Part shown: in pieces, positions 21,693 to 31,483 of the stretch | How the letters are laid out: every line of letters begins with the position of its first letter | Position numbering within the stretch: position 1 is the stretch's first letter | NCBI GenBank assembly: GCA_017470535.1 | Contig: JAFUYP010000052.1 | Location: 1-39,572 of the forward strand | From: Ruminococcus sp. | Lineage (GTDB): Bacteria; Bacillota; Clostridia; Oscillospirales; Ruminococcaceae | Direction: 5' to 3' | Length of the DNA stretch: 39,572 nt | The notes under the pieces: model-generated | Told to the model about the DNA's origin: nothing | Seen by the model: only the letters and a program-made list of their open reading frames with translations | The model's database searches: none | Translations under genes and position numbers: made by a program

Positions 21693-23360
21693 ATGGACAA
21701 GAATTTTTTCTGTGACGGGGTAGACAAAGCGCCCCAGAGATCACTGTTCAATGCACTGGGCATGACTAAGGAGGAAATGGACAGACCTATCGTGGGCATC
21801 GTTTCTTCCTACAATGAGATAGTCCCGGGGCATATGAACATCGACAAGATAACCGAAGCTGTAAAGCTCGGTGTTGCAATGGCAGGCGGTACGCCTATCG
21901 TATTCCCGGCTATCGCTGTATGTGACGGTATAGCTATGGGGCATCAGGGTATGAAATATTCTCTCGTGACCCGTGACCTTATCGCAGATTCAACAGAGTG
22001 CATGGCACTTGCGCACCACTTTGACGCACTTGTTATGATACCTAACTGTGACAAGAACGTCCCCGGTCTTTTAATGGCAGCTGCAAGAGTGAATGTGCCT
22101 ACCGTTTTCGTATCGGGCGGTCCTATGCTCGCAGGCCATGTAAAGGGTCACAAGACCTCGCTGTCGTCGATGTTTGAAGCGGTCGGCTCGTATAATGCAG
22201 GCAAGTTCACACTTGAAGATGTTGAAGAATTTGAGAACAACGCTTGTCCTACCTGCGGCAGCTGCTCTGGTATGTACACTGCAAACTCTATGAACTGTCT
22301 GACAGAGGTACTCGGTATGGGGCTTCGCGGCAACGGCACTATACCGGCAGTATACTCCGAAAGATTAAAGCTCGCAAAGCACGCAGGCATGGCTGTTATG
22401 GAGCTTTTGAAGAAAAACATAAGACCCCGTGACATCATGACAGAGGAGGCTTTCAAAAATGCTATCGCTGCTGACATGGCGCTCGGCTGTTCGACAAACT
22501 CGATGCTTCACCTTCCTGCTATCGCACACGAATGCGGCATAGAGCTTGACCTCGAGCTTGTAAACGAGATAAGCGAGAGAACGCCTAATCTGTGTCATCT
22601 TGCTCCTGCAGGTCCTACATATATGGAGGATCTTAACGAAGCAGGCGGCGTTTATGCTGTACTTAAAGAGCTGCTCGATGCAGGACTTATAAACGGCGAT
22701 TGTATGACAGCTACCGGCAAGACAGTCGCTGAGAACGTAAAGAACGCCGTAAACCGTGACCCTAAGATCATAAGACCTATTGATGATCCGTTCATGCCTA
22801 ACGGCGGTATCGCTGTACTCAAAGGCAACCTTGCACCCGATACCTGCGTGGTCAAGAGATCGGCAGTTGCTCCCGAAATGTTAAAGCATGAAGGTCCTGC
22901 AAGAGTATTCGACTGCGAAGAGGACGCTATCGCAGCGATCAGGGGCGGCAAAATAGTAGAAGGCGACGTTGTCGTTATCAGATATGAAGGTCCTAAGGGC
23001 GGTCCCGGCATGAGAGAGATGCTCAATCCTACATCTGCTATCGCAGGCATGGGGCTCGGCTCGTCGGTAGCGCTTATCACTGACGGACGTTTCAGCGGTG
23101 CTACAAGAGGTGCTTCGATCGGTCACGTTTCACCTGAAGCTGCACTCGGCGGCAATATCGCACTTGTAAACGAGGGCGACATCATCGCTATCGACATAAA
23201 CGCTCATAAGATAGAGCTTAAAGTCAGCGATGAAGAGCTTGAAAACAGAAGAAAGAACTGGACTCCGAGAGAGCCTAAGATAACGACCGGCTATCTTGCA
23301 AAGTACGCATCTCTCGTTACCTCTGCAAACAGAGGCGCAGTTCTTGAAATAAAGAAATAA
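21693..23360 (+). CDS. ilvD: Dihydroxy-acid dehydratase
   Basis: Iron-sulfur enzyme of valine, leucine and isoleucine synthesis: converts 2,3-dihydroxy-isovalerate or -methylvalerate to the keto acid. The cluster-binding Cys residues are in [11 protein letters not shown] and [32 protein letters not shown] is the conserved C-terminal motif. 555 residues, normal. Start ATG 21693 is 8 bases from AGAGGG; ATG 21687 would be only 2 bases away. No other ilv gene is nearby, so it is separated from its pathway partners and sits inside a sugar and pyrimidine gene run. Confidence 0.96.
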   Translation: MDKNFFCDGVDKAPQRSLFNALGMTKEEMDRPIVGIVSSYNEIVPGHMNIDKITEAVKLGVAMAGGTPIVFPAIAVCDGIAMGHQGMKYSLVTRDLIADSTECMALAHHFDALVMIPNCDKNVPGLLMAAARVNVPTVFVSGGPMLAGHVKGHKTSLSSMFEAVGSYNAGKFTLEDVEEFENNACPTCGSCSGMYTANSMNCLTEVLGMGLRGNGTIPAVYSERLKLAKHAGMAVMELLKKNIRPRDIMTEEAFKNAIAADMALGCSTNSMLHLPAIAHECGIELDLELVNEISERTPNLCHLAPAGPTYMEDLNEAGGVYAVLKELLDAGLINGDCMTATGKTVAENVKNAVNRDPKIIRPIDDPFMPNGGIAVLKGNLAPDTCVVKRSAVAPEMLKHEGPARVFDCEEDAIAAIRGGKIVEGDVVVIRYEGPKGGPGMREMLNPTSAIAGMGLGSSVALITDGRFSGATRGASIGHVSPEAALGGNIALVNEGDIIAIDINAHKIELKVSDEELENRRKNWTPREPKITTGYLAKYASLVTSANRGAVLEIKK

Positions 23361-23377
23361 ATGAAAGGGGAACATCT

Positions 23378-23920
23378 ATGAAAAAAGTAATTGGTTTTAT
23401 CTTAGGGTTTATATTCCTGATCGCTGTTATCGTGGGTATCGTTATCGGAAGCTACACACTCATACAGCCTTCCCGTGAGGGCGATTCCCGTGCTATCATC
23501 AACGGTCCGTGGTACACACCTCTTGACAAGGACGGCAAGGGTATAGTGTTCAATATCGACGATTCGGGCAAAACTGTCATCCACTACTACTACAAAGAGG
23601 GCGAATACGATGACTACAAGGACAAGGACATCATCATGGACGGCTATGCAAGGATAGACGACGATGACAAAAAGATAAAGCTGCTTGTAAAGCCCGACTA
23701 TACAGACAATACTGATCTCGGCTTTGAGTATAAGCTCAAATTCTTCGCTACTATCAAGTATACTGATCTTGACTATGTATACAAGAAAAAGCACTCCGAC
23801 TCAACTCAGGTAGATTATCATGATGCTACCTGCACATTCGTTATAGGCGATAAGGTATACAAAGTCACCCAGAAGCCTAACGATAAGGACGTTTACAATT
23901 CTAAGACAGTCGAGTGGTAA
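23378..23920 (+). CDS. Membrane-anchored protein of unknown function
   Basis: No family recognised. One N-terminal transmembrane helix (about residues 4-28, GFILGFIFLIAVIVGIVIGS) is followed by an extracytoplasmic domain of about 150 residues rich in Asp, Lys and Tyr (HYYYKEGEYDDYKDKD). The domain starts INGPWYTP, a form seen in lipocalin-like small domains, but this is weak. SD AAAGGGG precedes ATG 23378. It lies between ilvD and pyrC with short gaps, so it is cotranscribed. Confidence 0.82.
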   Translation: MKKVIGFILGFIFLIAVIVGIVIGSYTLIQPSREGDSRAIINGPWYTPLDKDGKGIVFNIDDSGKTVIHYYYKEGEYDDYKDKDIIMDGYARIDDDDKKIKLLVKPDYTDNTDLGFEYKLKFFATIKYTDLDYVYKKKHSDSTQVDYHDATCTFVIGDKVYKVTQKPNDKDVYNSKTVEW

Positions 23921-23941
23921 TACTCATAGCAAGGAGAAGTA

Positions 23942-25210
23942 ATGGATCTTATCATTAAAAACATTCGTATCATAGACCCGGTCACGAATACCGACCGGGT
24001 GACAGATATACTTTCGAGCGGCGGCGTAATAAAAATGCTTGGCGATAGCACCGAAACAGAAAATGCCCGTGTGATCGACGGCACAGGGCTTGTGGCATTT
24101 CCGGGGCTTATGGATATGCACGTCCATTTCCGTGACCCGGGGCTGACCTACAAGGAGGATATTCTGACGGGCGCAGATGCGGCAAAGGCAGGCGGCTTCA
24201 CAGCTGTATGCTGTATGCCGAACACCAAGCCCCCTGTCGATAATGCAGAAACTGTAAAGTATATTCTTGACAAAGCAAAAAAGACAGGCATAGACATTTA
24301 TCCGGTGGCGTGCATAACAAAGGGCATGAAAAGCGAGGAGCTTTGTGATTTTGATGAGCTTATCGGCGCCGGCGTAAAGATGATCTCCGATGACGGCAGA
24401 CCTGTCGAGAACGCAGAGCTTATGCGTCAGGCGCTTGAAAAGAGCGTTACAAACGGGCTTTCGGTACTTTCCCACTGTGAGGATATAAACATCACAAAGG
24501 GCGGCATAATCAACAAGGGCGAGATCTCAGAGCAGCTCGGTGTCAAGGGTCTTGACAGAGCGAGCGAGGACTACATAACTGCTCGTGAGATAGCGCTTGC
24601 TATGAGCTGTGGAGCGCATATACATATTTGCCATGTTTCCACAAAGGGCTCTGTCAATATCATAAGGGCTGCCAAAGCAGACGGCGTGAATGTCACCTGC
24701 GAGACAGCACCGCATTATTTCACATTCACAGAAAAGATGCTCTTAAAGCGTGATGCTGACTACCGTATGAGCCCTCCGCTTCGTACTGAGGAGGACAGAG
24801 CAGCAGTTGAGCAGGCAGTGCTTGACGGCACTATCGACTGCATAATCACAGACCACGCTCCCCACTCAAAGGAGGAGAAGGCTGACTTTGAAAAAGCTCC
24901 CAACGGCGTAATCGGTCTTGAAACGTCACTTGCGGCAACGCTCACACAGCTTTACCATACAGGCAAGTGTGACCTTATGCACATAGCAAGGATAATGTCC
25001 CAGAATCCACGCAAGGTCACAGGGCTTGATGAGCTGAGCATATCGGAGGGTCAGCCCTGCGATATAACGATATTCGACCCTGACTATGAATGGGAGGTCA
25101 TTCCCGAGGAGCTGCATTCCAAGAGCAAAAATACGGTTTTCAAGGGGCAGAAGCTCAAAGGAAAGGTATTATACACCATATCCAAAGGCAAGGTAGTATT
25201 TGAACTTTAA
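23942..25210 (+). CDS. pyrC: Dihydroorotase
   Basis: Third step of pyrimidine synthesis: cyclises carbamoyl-aspartate to dihydroorotate. Metal-binding motifs MDMHVHFRDPG (about 59-69), a later SHCED His, HICHVST, and catalytic DHAPHSKEEK (about 305) are present. AVCCMPNTKPP is typical of class I bacterial enzymes such as the B. subtilis one. 422 residues, normal. SD AAGGAG precedes ATG 23942. It is paired with pyrF 20 bases downstream; no PyrR-type attenuator is evident in front of it. Confidence 0.96.
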   Translation: MDLIIKNIRIIDPVTNTDRVTDILSSGGVIKMLGDSTETENARVIDGTGLVAFPGLMDMHVHFRDPGLTYKEDILTGADAAKAGGFTAVCCMPNTKPPVDNAETVKYILDKAKKTGIDIYPVACITKGMKSEELCDFDELIGAGVKMISDDGRPVENAELMRQALEKSVTNGLSVLSHCEDINITKGGIINKGEISEQLGVKGLDRASEDYITAREIALAMSCGAHIHICHVSTKGSVNIIRAAKADGVNVTCETAPHYFTFTEKMLLKRDADYRMSPPLRTEEDRAAVEQAVLDGTIDCIITDHAPHSKEEKADFEKAPNGVIGLETSLAATLTQLYHTGKCDLMHIARIMSQNPRKVTGLDELSISEGQPCDITIFDPDYEWEVIPEELHSKSKNTVFKGQKLKGKVLYTISKGKVVFEL

Positions 25211-25230
25211 AAACAAAGGAGAATAAGCAA

Positions 25231-26160
25231 ATGTCATTTGACAGACTGATAGAAAAGATAGTTAGCACACAAAATCCCTCGGTCGTAGGTCTTGACCCAA
25301 AGCTCGACTATGTGCCGGACTATATCAAGCAGAAGAAATTCAGCAAGTACGGCAAAAATCTCAAGGGTGCGGCTAAGGCGATACTTGAATTCAACAAGGG
25401 CATCATCGACGAGATACACGATATATGCCCGGCTATAAAGCCGCAGGCTGCATACTATGAAATGTACGGCTACGAGGGCGTAAAGACGCTTTACAAGACT
25501 ATCAAGTACGCAAAGGAAAAGGGAATGTTCGTCATCACCGACGGCAAGAGAAACGACATCGGCGCTACTATGGAAGCCTATGCAACAGCACACTTAGGTC
25601 TGACGGAAGTCGGCGGAGATGAGATAGCTGCATTCGGTGCTGACGCACTTACAGTAAACGGCTACCTCGGCACTGACGGTATCTCTCCCCTGCTCGACAA
25701 GTGCGTAAAGTACGACAAGGGCATTTTCGTGCTTGTAAAGACATCGAACAAATCATCAGGCGAGCTTCAGGATCTTATGATAGGCTCTAACACAGTCTAT
25801 GAAACTATGGGCGATATGTGCGAGAAATGGGGCAGCGAGAACATAGGCAGGTACGGTTACAGTGCTGTCGGCGCTGTCGTAGGTGCTACATATCCAGAGC
25901 AGCTTGAAACGCTCAGGAAAAGACTGCCGCATACATTCTTCTTAGTGCCCGGCTACGGCGCACAGGGCGGCGGCGCAGAAGGCGTTGCAAAGGCATTCGA
26001 TGCAAACGGGCTTGGTGCGATAGTCAATTCTTCAAGAGGCGTTATGTGCGCTTACCAGAAGGAAGGCTGCCCCGACATTGACTATGCAAAAGCTGCAAGA
26101 CGTGAAGTTATAAGAATGAAAGAGGATATAACTTCGTTCCTGCCGAAGATCGCAATATGA
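25231..26160 (+). CDS. pyrF: Orotidine 5'-phosphate decarboxylase, type 2
   Basis: Last step of UMP synthesis. The N-terminus has VVGLDPKLDYVP; the catalytic Asp-x-Lys-x-x-Asp motif reads DGKRNDI (about residues 101-107); phosphate-binding VPGYGAQGG lies near 240. At 309 residues it belongs to the longer type 2 subfamily; type 1 is about 230-240. SD AAAGGAG precedes ATG 25231. Last gene of the run, followed by a terminator. Confidence 0.95.
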   Translation: MSFDRLIEKIVSTQNPSVVGLDPKLDYVPDYIKQKKFSKYGKNLKGAAKAILEFNKGIIDEIHDICPAIKPQAAYYEMYGYEGVKTLYKTIKYAKEKGMFVITDGKRNDIGATMEAYATAHLGLTEVGGDEIAAFGADALTVNGYLGTDGISPLLDKCVKYDKGIFVLVKTSNKSSGELQDLMIGSNTVYETMGDMCEKWGSENIGRYGYSAVGAVVGATYPEQLETLRKRLPHTFFLVPGYGAQGGGAEGVAKAFDANGLGAIVNSSRGVMCAYQKEGCPDIDYAKAARREVIRMKEDITSFLPKIAI

Positions 26161-26177
26161 TCAATACAAAAGATCAT

Positions 26178-26204
26178 ACCTCCCCTGTGACGGGGAGGTT
26201 TTTT
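26178..26204 (+). terminator. Terminator after pyrF
   Basis: ACCTCCCC pairs with GGGGAGGT, followed by T6. Confidence 0.88.
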
Positions 26205-26212
26205 GCAAAACA

Positions 26213-26250
26213 AAAGCCATAGTACCCTGTTTTCAGGGATACTATGGCTT
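26213..26250 (-). terminator. Terminator of the EF-G-like gene
   Basis: A 17-bp stem (AAGCCATAGTACCCTG side, one mismatch) with a TTTT loop. On the minus strand it is followed by TTTGTTTTG; T-rich on the plus side too. It lies beyond MITE copy 2 from the EF-G-like stop. Confidence 0.75.
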
Positions 26251-26261
26251 GATGTTTTTAG

Positions 26262-26433
26262 GGCAACACCGCACGACCACCGGCTCACGCCTTTGTGTGC
26301 CATCTGCTTGCCGAATTTCCGTCATAATACCCAATTTTACCTTGTCTTACGCCAGTAAAACTGCGGTAAAAATGGGCATTCTGACGAAAATTCGGACGGC
26401 GCATCTGACACACAATGGTCGTGCGGTGTTGCC
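26262..26433. mobile_element. MITE-like palindromic element, copy 2
   Basis: 172 bp, 170 identical to copy 1 at 11562-11733. It lies 7 bases downstream of the EF-G-like stop and before that gene's terminator hairpin. TTA flanks both sides if one base of the left end (G) is counted in the element. Here the outer arms are perfectly complementary (ACCA/TGGT). Confidence 0.8.
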
Positions 26434-26440
26434 TTAGTTT

Positions 26441-28519
26441 TTACTCGTCGCCGGCATTCTTTGCGATGACCTCAGCTACAAGGTTTGCAGGCAGCTGGTC
26501 GTAGCGTGCCTTTTCCATCTCAAACCAGCCTCTGCCCTGTGTCATCTGACGCAGTATCAGAGTAAAGTCAAACATCTGTGCATAGGGCACTTCGGCAGTT
26601 ACGACTGTAAGACCCTTCTTCGTAGCAGGCTCCATACCAAGCACTCTGCCACGGCGCTTATTAAGCTCACCGGTGATGTCGCCGGTGTTCTCGTCGGGAA
26701 CTGTTACGGTCAAAGACCCTATCGGTTCGAGAAGCATAGGCTCAGCCTGCTTCATGCCCTCCTTGAATGCGATAGACGCCGCAGTCTTGAACGCCATTTC
26801 GCTTGAATCTACCGGGTGATAAGAGCCGTCTACCAGTATAGCCTTTACGCCGACTACCGGGAATCCTGCAAGAACGCCCTTCTTCATGCACTCCTGCAAG
26901 CCCTTTTCAACTGCCGGGAAGAAGTTCTTAGGTACGGCGCCGCCGAATACCTTTTCTTCAAATACCAGCTCGTCGGAGATACACGGCTCGAACTCGATCC
27001 ACACATCACCGAACTGACCGTGTCCGCCCGACTGCTTCTTATGTCTGCCCTGTACCTTGACTTTCTTTCTGATAGTTTCCTTATATGCTATCTTAGGCTC
27101 TGATGTTTCAACATCAGCGCCGAACACATCCTTGAGCCTGCCTATGACAGAATCAAGATGCAAGCCGCCAAGACCGGAAAGTATCATCTCGTTAGTCTCA
27201 TCGTCCTGTTTATAGGAGAGGGTCATATCCTCTTCAAGTATCCTCTGCATAGCATTGCTTATCTTGCTCTCATCGCCCTGAGCCTTAGCCTTTACAGCAA
27301 GGCTATAGCACGGCTTTGGAGTGCTTATCTTTTCAAACTTCACAACTCTTGATGCGTCACAGAGTGTGTCATTCGTGTTAGCATTCATCTTTGTTGCAAC
27401 ACATATATCGCCTGCCGGAACGCTCGTAACATCTATCTGCTTCTTGCCTACCAGATAGCACAGCTTGCCGACCTTTTCAGCAGCGCCTGTTGTAGCATTT
27501 ACGACCTCTGAGCCAGTTGTCAGGACGCCGGAGTGAACTTTTATAAAGCTCATTTTGCCGACAAACGGATCAGCCACTGTCTTGAATACAAATGCCGCAA
27601 GCGGTGCGTTCTCGTCATTCTTTATCTCAACTATGTCATCGCCCTGCATAGCTTCCTTTGTGTCCTTGTCGCTCGGAGCAGGCAGCAGAAGATCTATCTC
27701 CTTTAACAGCATATCAACGCCTGCCATTGTTGCAGACGACACGCAGGTAACAGGTGTTATGATGCCCTCGTTCATGCCCTTGTGGATACCGTCTGTCAGC
27801 TCTTTCTGTGTGAAAGCCTCACCGGAGAAGAACTTCTCAAACAGCTCCTCGTCAGTTTCAGCTACCGCCTCGGAAACGGCTTCTCTCAATCCGTCGATAC
27901 GGTATTCCATTTTCTCGCTTACATCACCGTCGGGCATATCTGTTTCAACAGCCTTGCCGTCAACGTATTTATAAGCCTTCATCTCTATAAGATTTACATA
28001 GGATACTATCTTTCTGTCAGCTATCACCGGAACAACTACCGGGCAAACCGTAGGACCGAACTCGGATTTGAGCTGTGTCAGGGTATTATAGAAATTAGCG
28101 TTGTCATCATCGAGCTTTGTAACTACGAACATCGTAGGCTTGCCCTCGTCACGGGCTCTGTCGTAAGCCTTATGTGTGCCGACCTTTACGCCAGATTTGC
28201 CGGATACGGTTATCATTACACAGCCGCTTGCATTTATAGCCTCTGCCGCCTCATTCTCATAGTCGAACAGACCCGGGGAATCGAGCAGGTTTATTTTCAG
28301 CTCGTCCTTCTCAAATGTTGAGAGTGATGTATATACCGAGCATTTTCTCTTTATCTCCTCCGAAGTGTAATCGGAAACAGTATTGCCGTCAAGTACCTTG
28401 CCCAGCCTGTCAGATGCGCCTGCCGAATAGAGCAGAGCCTCAACAAGCGAGGTCTTGCCTGAACCGCCGTGACCTGCTACGGCAATATTCTTAATGTGCG
28501 TGTTGTCATATCTTTTCAT
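26441..28519 (-). CDS. EF-G-like translational GTPase paralogue
   Basis: Full-length relative of elongation factor G (692 residues), with all five domains traceable. It is of the clostridial EF-G-like group rather than the canonical FusA. The G motifs differ: P-loop GHGGSGKTS (16-24) instead of AHVDAGKTT, DSPGL (80-84) instead of DTPGH so the GTPase-activating His is lost, and TKLD (134-137) instead of NKMD. Domain IV has GGHGQFGDVWIEFEP and domain V GELNKRRGRV, both EF-G-like. Role unknown; ribosome recycling, stress translation or ribosome protection are possible. SD AGGAGAG precedes ATG 28519. Monocistronic. Confidence 0.9.
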   Translation of the reverse strand: MKRYDNTHIKNIAVAGHGGSGKTSLVEALLYSAGASDRLGKVLDGNTVSDYTSEEIKRKCSVYTSLSTFEKDELKINLLDSPGLFDYENEAAEAINASGCVMITVSGKSGVKVGTHKAYDRARDEGKPTMFVVTKLDDDNANFYNTLTQLKSEFGPTVCPVVVPVIADRKIVSYVNLIEMKAYKYVDGKAVETDMPDGDVSEKMEYRIDGLREAVSEAVAETDEELFEKFFSGEAFTQKELTDGIHKGMNEGIITPVTCVSSATMAGVDMLLKEIDLLLPAPSDKDTKEAMQGDDIVEIKNDENAPLAAFVFKTVADPFVGKMSFIKVHSGVLTTGSEVVNATTGAAEKVGKLCYLVGKKQIDVTSVPAGDICVATKMNANTNDTLCDASRVVKFEKISTPKPCYSLAVKAKAQGDESKISNAMQRILEEDMTLSYKQDDETNEMILSGLGGLHLDSVIGRLKDVFGADVETSEPKIAYKETIRKKVKVQGRHKKQSGGHGQFGDVWIEFEPCISDELVFEEKVFGGAVPKNFFPAVEKGLQECMKKGVLAGFPVVGVKAILVDGSYHPVDSSEMAFKTAASIAFKEGMKQAEPMLLEPIGSLTVTVPDENTGDITGELNKRRGRVLGMEPATKKGLTVVTAEVPYAQMFDFTLILRQMTQGRGWFEMEKARYDQLPANLVAEVIAKNAGDE

Positions 28520-28588
28520 GAATTTCTCTCCTGTCTATGATTGGTTGTTGTGATAAAATGACCAAATTTGACCTCATCACATACATTA

Positions 28589-28617
28589 ATTATATAACAT
28601 TTTCACATAAATTGCAA
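28589..28617 (-). promoter_or_regulatory. Promoter of the EF-G-like gene
   Basis: On the minus strand, TTGCAA (28612-28617), 17 bases, TATAAT (28589-28594). Confidence 0.65.
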
Positions 28618-28713
28618 TAGAATTTTGTAATATTCTTTTCGTGAATATGAACAAAATTATAATATCCAAAAAGTGCAATCTGCACAATAGGCACCTTTTA
28701 TACCATATGTCAA

Positions 28714-28743
28714 TTGACAAAGCCGTATAAAATGTGGTATTAT
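28714..28743 (+). promoter_or_regulatory. Promoter of the macro-domain gene
   Basis: TTGACA (28714-28719), 18 bases, TATTAT (28738-28743). The -35 box overlaps a GTCAATTGAC palindrome. Confidence 0.55.
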
Positions 28744-28778
28744 TATATTAGGTACTGATCAAATCAGGAGGTGTGGAT

Positions 28779-29807
28779 ATGCCGCTTATTTTTGAAAGAA
28801 ATGACATAACTAAGGTGCAGTGTGATGCCGTTGTAAACGCAGCAAACAACACCCTTATGGGAGGCGGCGGAGTAGACGGAGCTATCCACCGTGCCGCCGG
28901 CAGCGGTCTGCTCAAAGAGTGCATGACCTTAGGCGGCTGTGAAACAGGAGATGCAAAGATCACCGGAGGGTATGATATGCCCTGCAAATACATAATCCAC
29001 ACGGTAGGTCCTGTATGGCGAGGCGGAAACAGCAATGAAGAAAGCCTGCTAAGAAGCTGCTATCGTAAAAGTCTTGAGCTTGCAAGGGAGAATGGCTGTG
29101 AAAGTATAGCCTTCCCTCTTATCTCGGCAGGTGTTTACGGCTACCCGAAGGAGCAGGCGGTCAGTGTCGCAGTAGACACCATATCGGAGTTTTTAAATGA
29201 CAATGATATGACGGTAAAGCTGATAGTTTTCGGCAAATCGGCTTTCGATGTCACGTCTGAGAGATTCGGCTCTGTCGCACAGTATATTGATGACAACTAC
29301 TCCGAAGCTGCAAAAGCCAGAGAAAAAGGCAGGAGCTTTCTTTTCAATCAGAGCTTTGCAAAGCGTTTTTCAGAAGATGCTGCGATAGGGTCTGCCCCGG
29401 CTTTATCCGAGGCGGCAGCGTCGATGCCATCGCCCGGCGCAGAGCTTGATGAGCGCCTGAAATACCTTGATGAGAGCTTTACACAGATGCTTTTGCGTCT
29501 TATCGACGAATCCGGCATGACAGATGTAGAGTGTTACAAAAAAGCCAACATTGACCGAAAGCTGTTTTCAAAGATACGCTCGGATATGAGCTACCACCCG
29601 AAAAAGCAGACGGCGCTCGCCTTTGCGATAGCATTAGAGCTTGATATGGAAAGGACAAGGGAGCTTGTCAGTAAGGCAGGGTACTCGCTTACCCATGCAA
29701 ATAAATTCGATATTATCATCGAGTATTTTATACAAAACGGAAATTACAATGTGTTTGAGATAAATGAAGCCCTTTTCGCATTTGACCAGGTGCTTATTGG
29801 GCAGTAG
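28779..29807 (+). CDS. Macro-domain protein fused to a C-terminal HTH-like domain
   Basis: Residues 1-165 are a macro domain of the MacroD/YmdB type that binds ADP-ribose and may remove it from proteins or O-acetyl-ADP-ribose: [25 protein letters not shown] and [15 protein letters not shown] carry the binding loops. After a linker (about 165-225), residues of about 230-342 form a helical module ([38 protein letters not shown]) resembling an XRE-type HTH, suggesting regulation or a nucleic-acid-linked role. GTG 28773 overlaps the SD; ATG 28779 lies 7 bases from AGGAGG. Single gene. Confidence 0.9.
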   Translation: MPLIFERNDITKVQCDAVVNAANNTLMGGGGVDGAIHRAAGSGLLKECMTLGGCETGDAKITGGYDMPCKYIIHTVGPVWRGGNSNEESLLRSCYRKSLELARENGCESIAFPLISAGVYGYPKEQAVSVAVDTISEFLNDNDMTVKLIVFGKSAFDVTSERFGSVAQYIDDNYSEAAKAREKGRSFLFNQSFAKRFSEDAAIGSAPALSEAAASMPSPGAELDERLKYLDESFTQMLLRLIDESGMTDVECYKKANIDRKLFSKIRSDMSYHPKKQTALAFAIALELDMERTRELVSKAGYSLTHANKFDIIIEYFIQNGNYNVFEINEALFAFDQVLIGQ

Positions 29808-29939
29808 AGCACAGTAAAGCTGCCTGCATCTCTTAATGAGCTTGATAACAGCGCTTTTAAGTGCTGCGAGAAACTCACAGCTTTTTATGTAGCTTCCGGC
29901 AGCAGTATATAGCTGAATGGGACGTGAAGCTGATATAAT

Positions 29940-29968
29940 TTGACAAAGTTCCTGATTTATGGTATAAT
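29940..29968 (+). promoter_or_regulatory. Promoter of the citrate synthase gene
   Basis: TTGACA (29940-29945), 17 bases, TATAAT (29963-29968). Confidence 0.85.
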
Positions 29969-30000
29969 TAATTATTACCCTTTGAACGGAGGAAAAGATT

Positions 30001-31347
30001 ATGATAAATGAAAAAGCAAGAAAGCTGCTTTGCAGCCAGTTTGTCAATAACAATACCATAGACCCGAAATATTATGATAAATACGTCATCAAGAGAGGAC
30101 TGCGCAACGCTGACGGTACCGGTGTGCTTGCAGGTCTTACAAATATATGCAACGTTCACGGCTATGTTATAAACGATGGCGAAAAGTCCCCTATACAGGG
30201 TCAGCTCATATACAGAGGCTACAACATAAACGATCTTGTGAACAATGTTGTCGAAGAAAACAGGTTCGGCTATGAGGAGATAGTTTATCTTCTGCTTATG
30301 GGCGATCTGCCGAGCAAAGACGAGCTTGACGCATTCTCCAGAATAATCTCAGAGAACAGAGAACTGCCTGAAAACTTCTTTGAGGATATGATACTCAAAT
30401 CTCCTTCAAGAAATATCATGAACAAGTTAGGCAGAAGCGTTCTCTCCCTCTATTCCTATGACGATGACCCGGAGAACCGCTCTCCTGAGGTGGAAATGGC
30501 TACGGCTATCTCCATTATCTCAAAGCTGCCTAATATCATGGTATCGGCATATCAGGTGAAAAAGCGTGCTTATGACAATGAGAGCATGATAATGCACCCG
30601 CTCGTGCCTGAGCATTCAACTGCCGAGATGATACTGTCAGCACTGCGCCCCGACAGGAAGTTCACAGACGCTGAGGCTAAGCTGCTCGACATAATGCTCA
30701 TGCTGCACGCAGAGCATGGCGGCGGCAACAACTCTACATTTACCTGCCGTGTGCTGACTTCTTCCGGGACTGATCCGTATTCGGCATACTCAGCTGCTAT
30801 CGGCTCGCTTAAAGGTCCTCGTCACGGCGGCGCTAACGCCAAGGTCATCAGTATGCATGACGTTATCAAGAAAAACGTCAAAAACTGGGAGGATGAAGGC
30901 GAAGTCGCAGACGTTTTAAGAAAGATACTCAGAAAAGAGCTTCACGACGGCTCAGGGCTTATCTACGGTATGGGTCATGCTGTATATACCCTGTCTGACC
31001 CAAGAGCAGTGATACTCAAAGCCAACGCCGAGAAGCTTGCAAAGGGCACTGAATTTGAAAAGGAATTTAATCTCTTGAAGCTGATAGAAGAGCTCTCCCC
31101 CGAGCTGTTTGCCGAGGTAAAGGGCTCATCAAAGGTGATGTGCGCAAACGTGGATATGTATTCAGGTCTTGTATACCGTATGCTCGGCATTCCGGAGGAT
31201 CTGTTCACACCTCTGTTTGCTGTATCGAGAATGGCAGGCTGGGCTGCTCACCGTTTTGAGGAAATGGTAACAGGCAAGAGGATAATCCGCCCGGCATACA
31301 AGTCTGTCATCCGGGAAAAACCTTACATAAAAATAGAAAACAGATGA
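30001..31347 (+). CDS. gltA: Citrate synthase
   Basis: Condenses oxaloacetate and acetyl-CoA to citrate. The catalytic triad is readable: His in HAEHGGGNNST, His in GMGHAVYTLSDPRA, Asp in ANVDMYSGLVY; GPRHGGAN is the substrate loop. The roughly 50-residue N-terminal extension before GYVINDGEK and the total of 448 residues fit the clostridial form. No aconitase or isocitrate dehydrogenase gene is adjacent. SD GGAGG precedes ATG 30001. In an anaerobe it would feed 2-oxoglutarate and glutamate synthesis. Confidence 0.94.
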   Translation: MINEKARKLLCSQFVNNNTIDPKYYDKYVIKRGLRNADGTGVLAGLTNICNVHGYVINDGEKSPIQGQLIYRGYNINDLVNNVVEENRFGYEEIVYLLLMGDLPSKDELDAFSRIISENRELPENFFEDMILKSPSRNIMNKLGRSVLSLYSYDDDPENRSPEVEMATAISIISKLPNIMVSAYQVKKRAYDNESMIMHPLVPEHSTAEMILSALRPDRKFTDAEAKLLDIMLMLHAEHGGGNNSTFTCRVLTSSGTDPYSAYSAAIGSLKGPRHGGANAKVISMHDVIKKNVKNWEDEGEVADVLRKILRKELHDGSGLIYGMGHAVYTLSDPRAVILKANAEKLAKGTEFEKEFNLLKLIEELSPELFAEVKGSSKVMCANVDMYSGLVYRMLGIPEDLFTPLFAVSRMAGWAAHRFEEMVTGKRIIRPAYKSVIREKPYIKIENR

Positions 31348-31353
31348 TACGCT

Positions 31354-31382
31354 CCCTGTACCGCACGGTGCAGGGGTTTTCT
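31354..31382 (+). terminator. Terminator of gltA
   Basis: CCCTGTACCG pairs with CGGTGCAGGG (one G-U), followed by GTTTTCT. Confidence 0.8.
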
Positions 31383-31404
31383 ATGTAAAAAAACCGTTAA
31401 AATA

Positions 31405-31433
31405 TTGACAATTATGAGTTAGTGTAGTATAAT
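31405..31433 (+). promoter_or_regulatory. Promoter of tpiA
   Basis: TTGACA (31405-31410), 17 bases, TATAAT (31428-31433). Confidence 0.85.
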
Positions 31434-31483
31434 TAAAGATGTAGAATTTTATTCCAATCTAAAATGTAAAGGAGTTTTTTACA

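Noticed and set aside
26249..26437. ORF of 62 codons inside MITE copy 2
   Set aside because: It lies in a palindromic repeat, with no SD, and copy 1 has no use for it.
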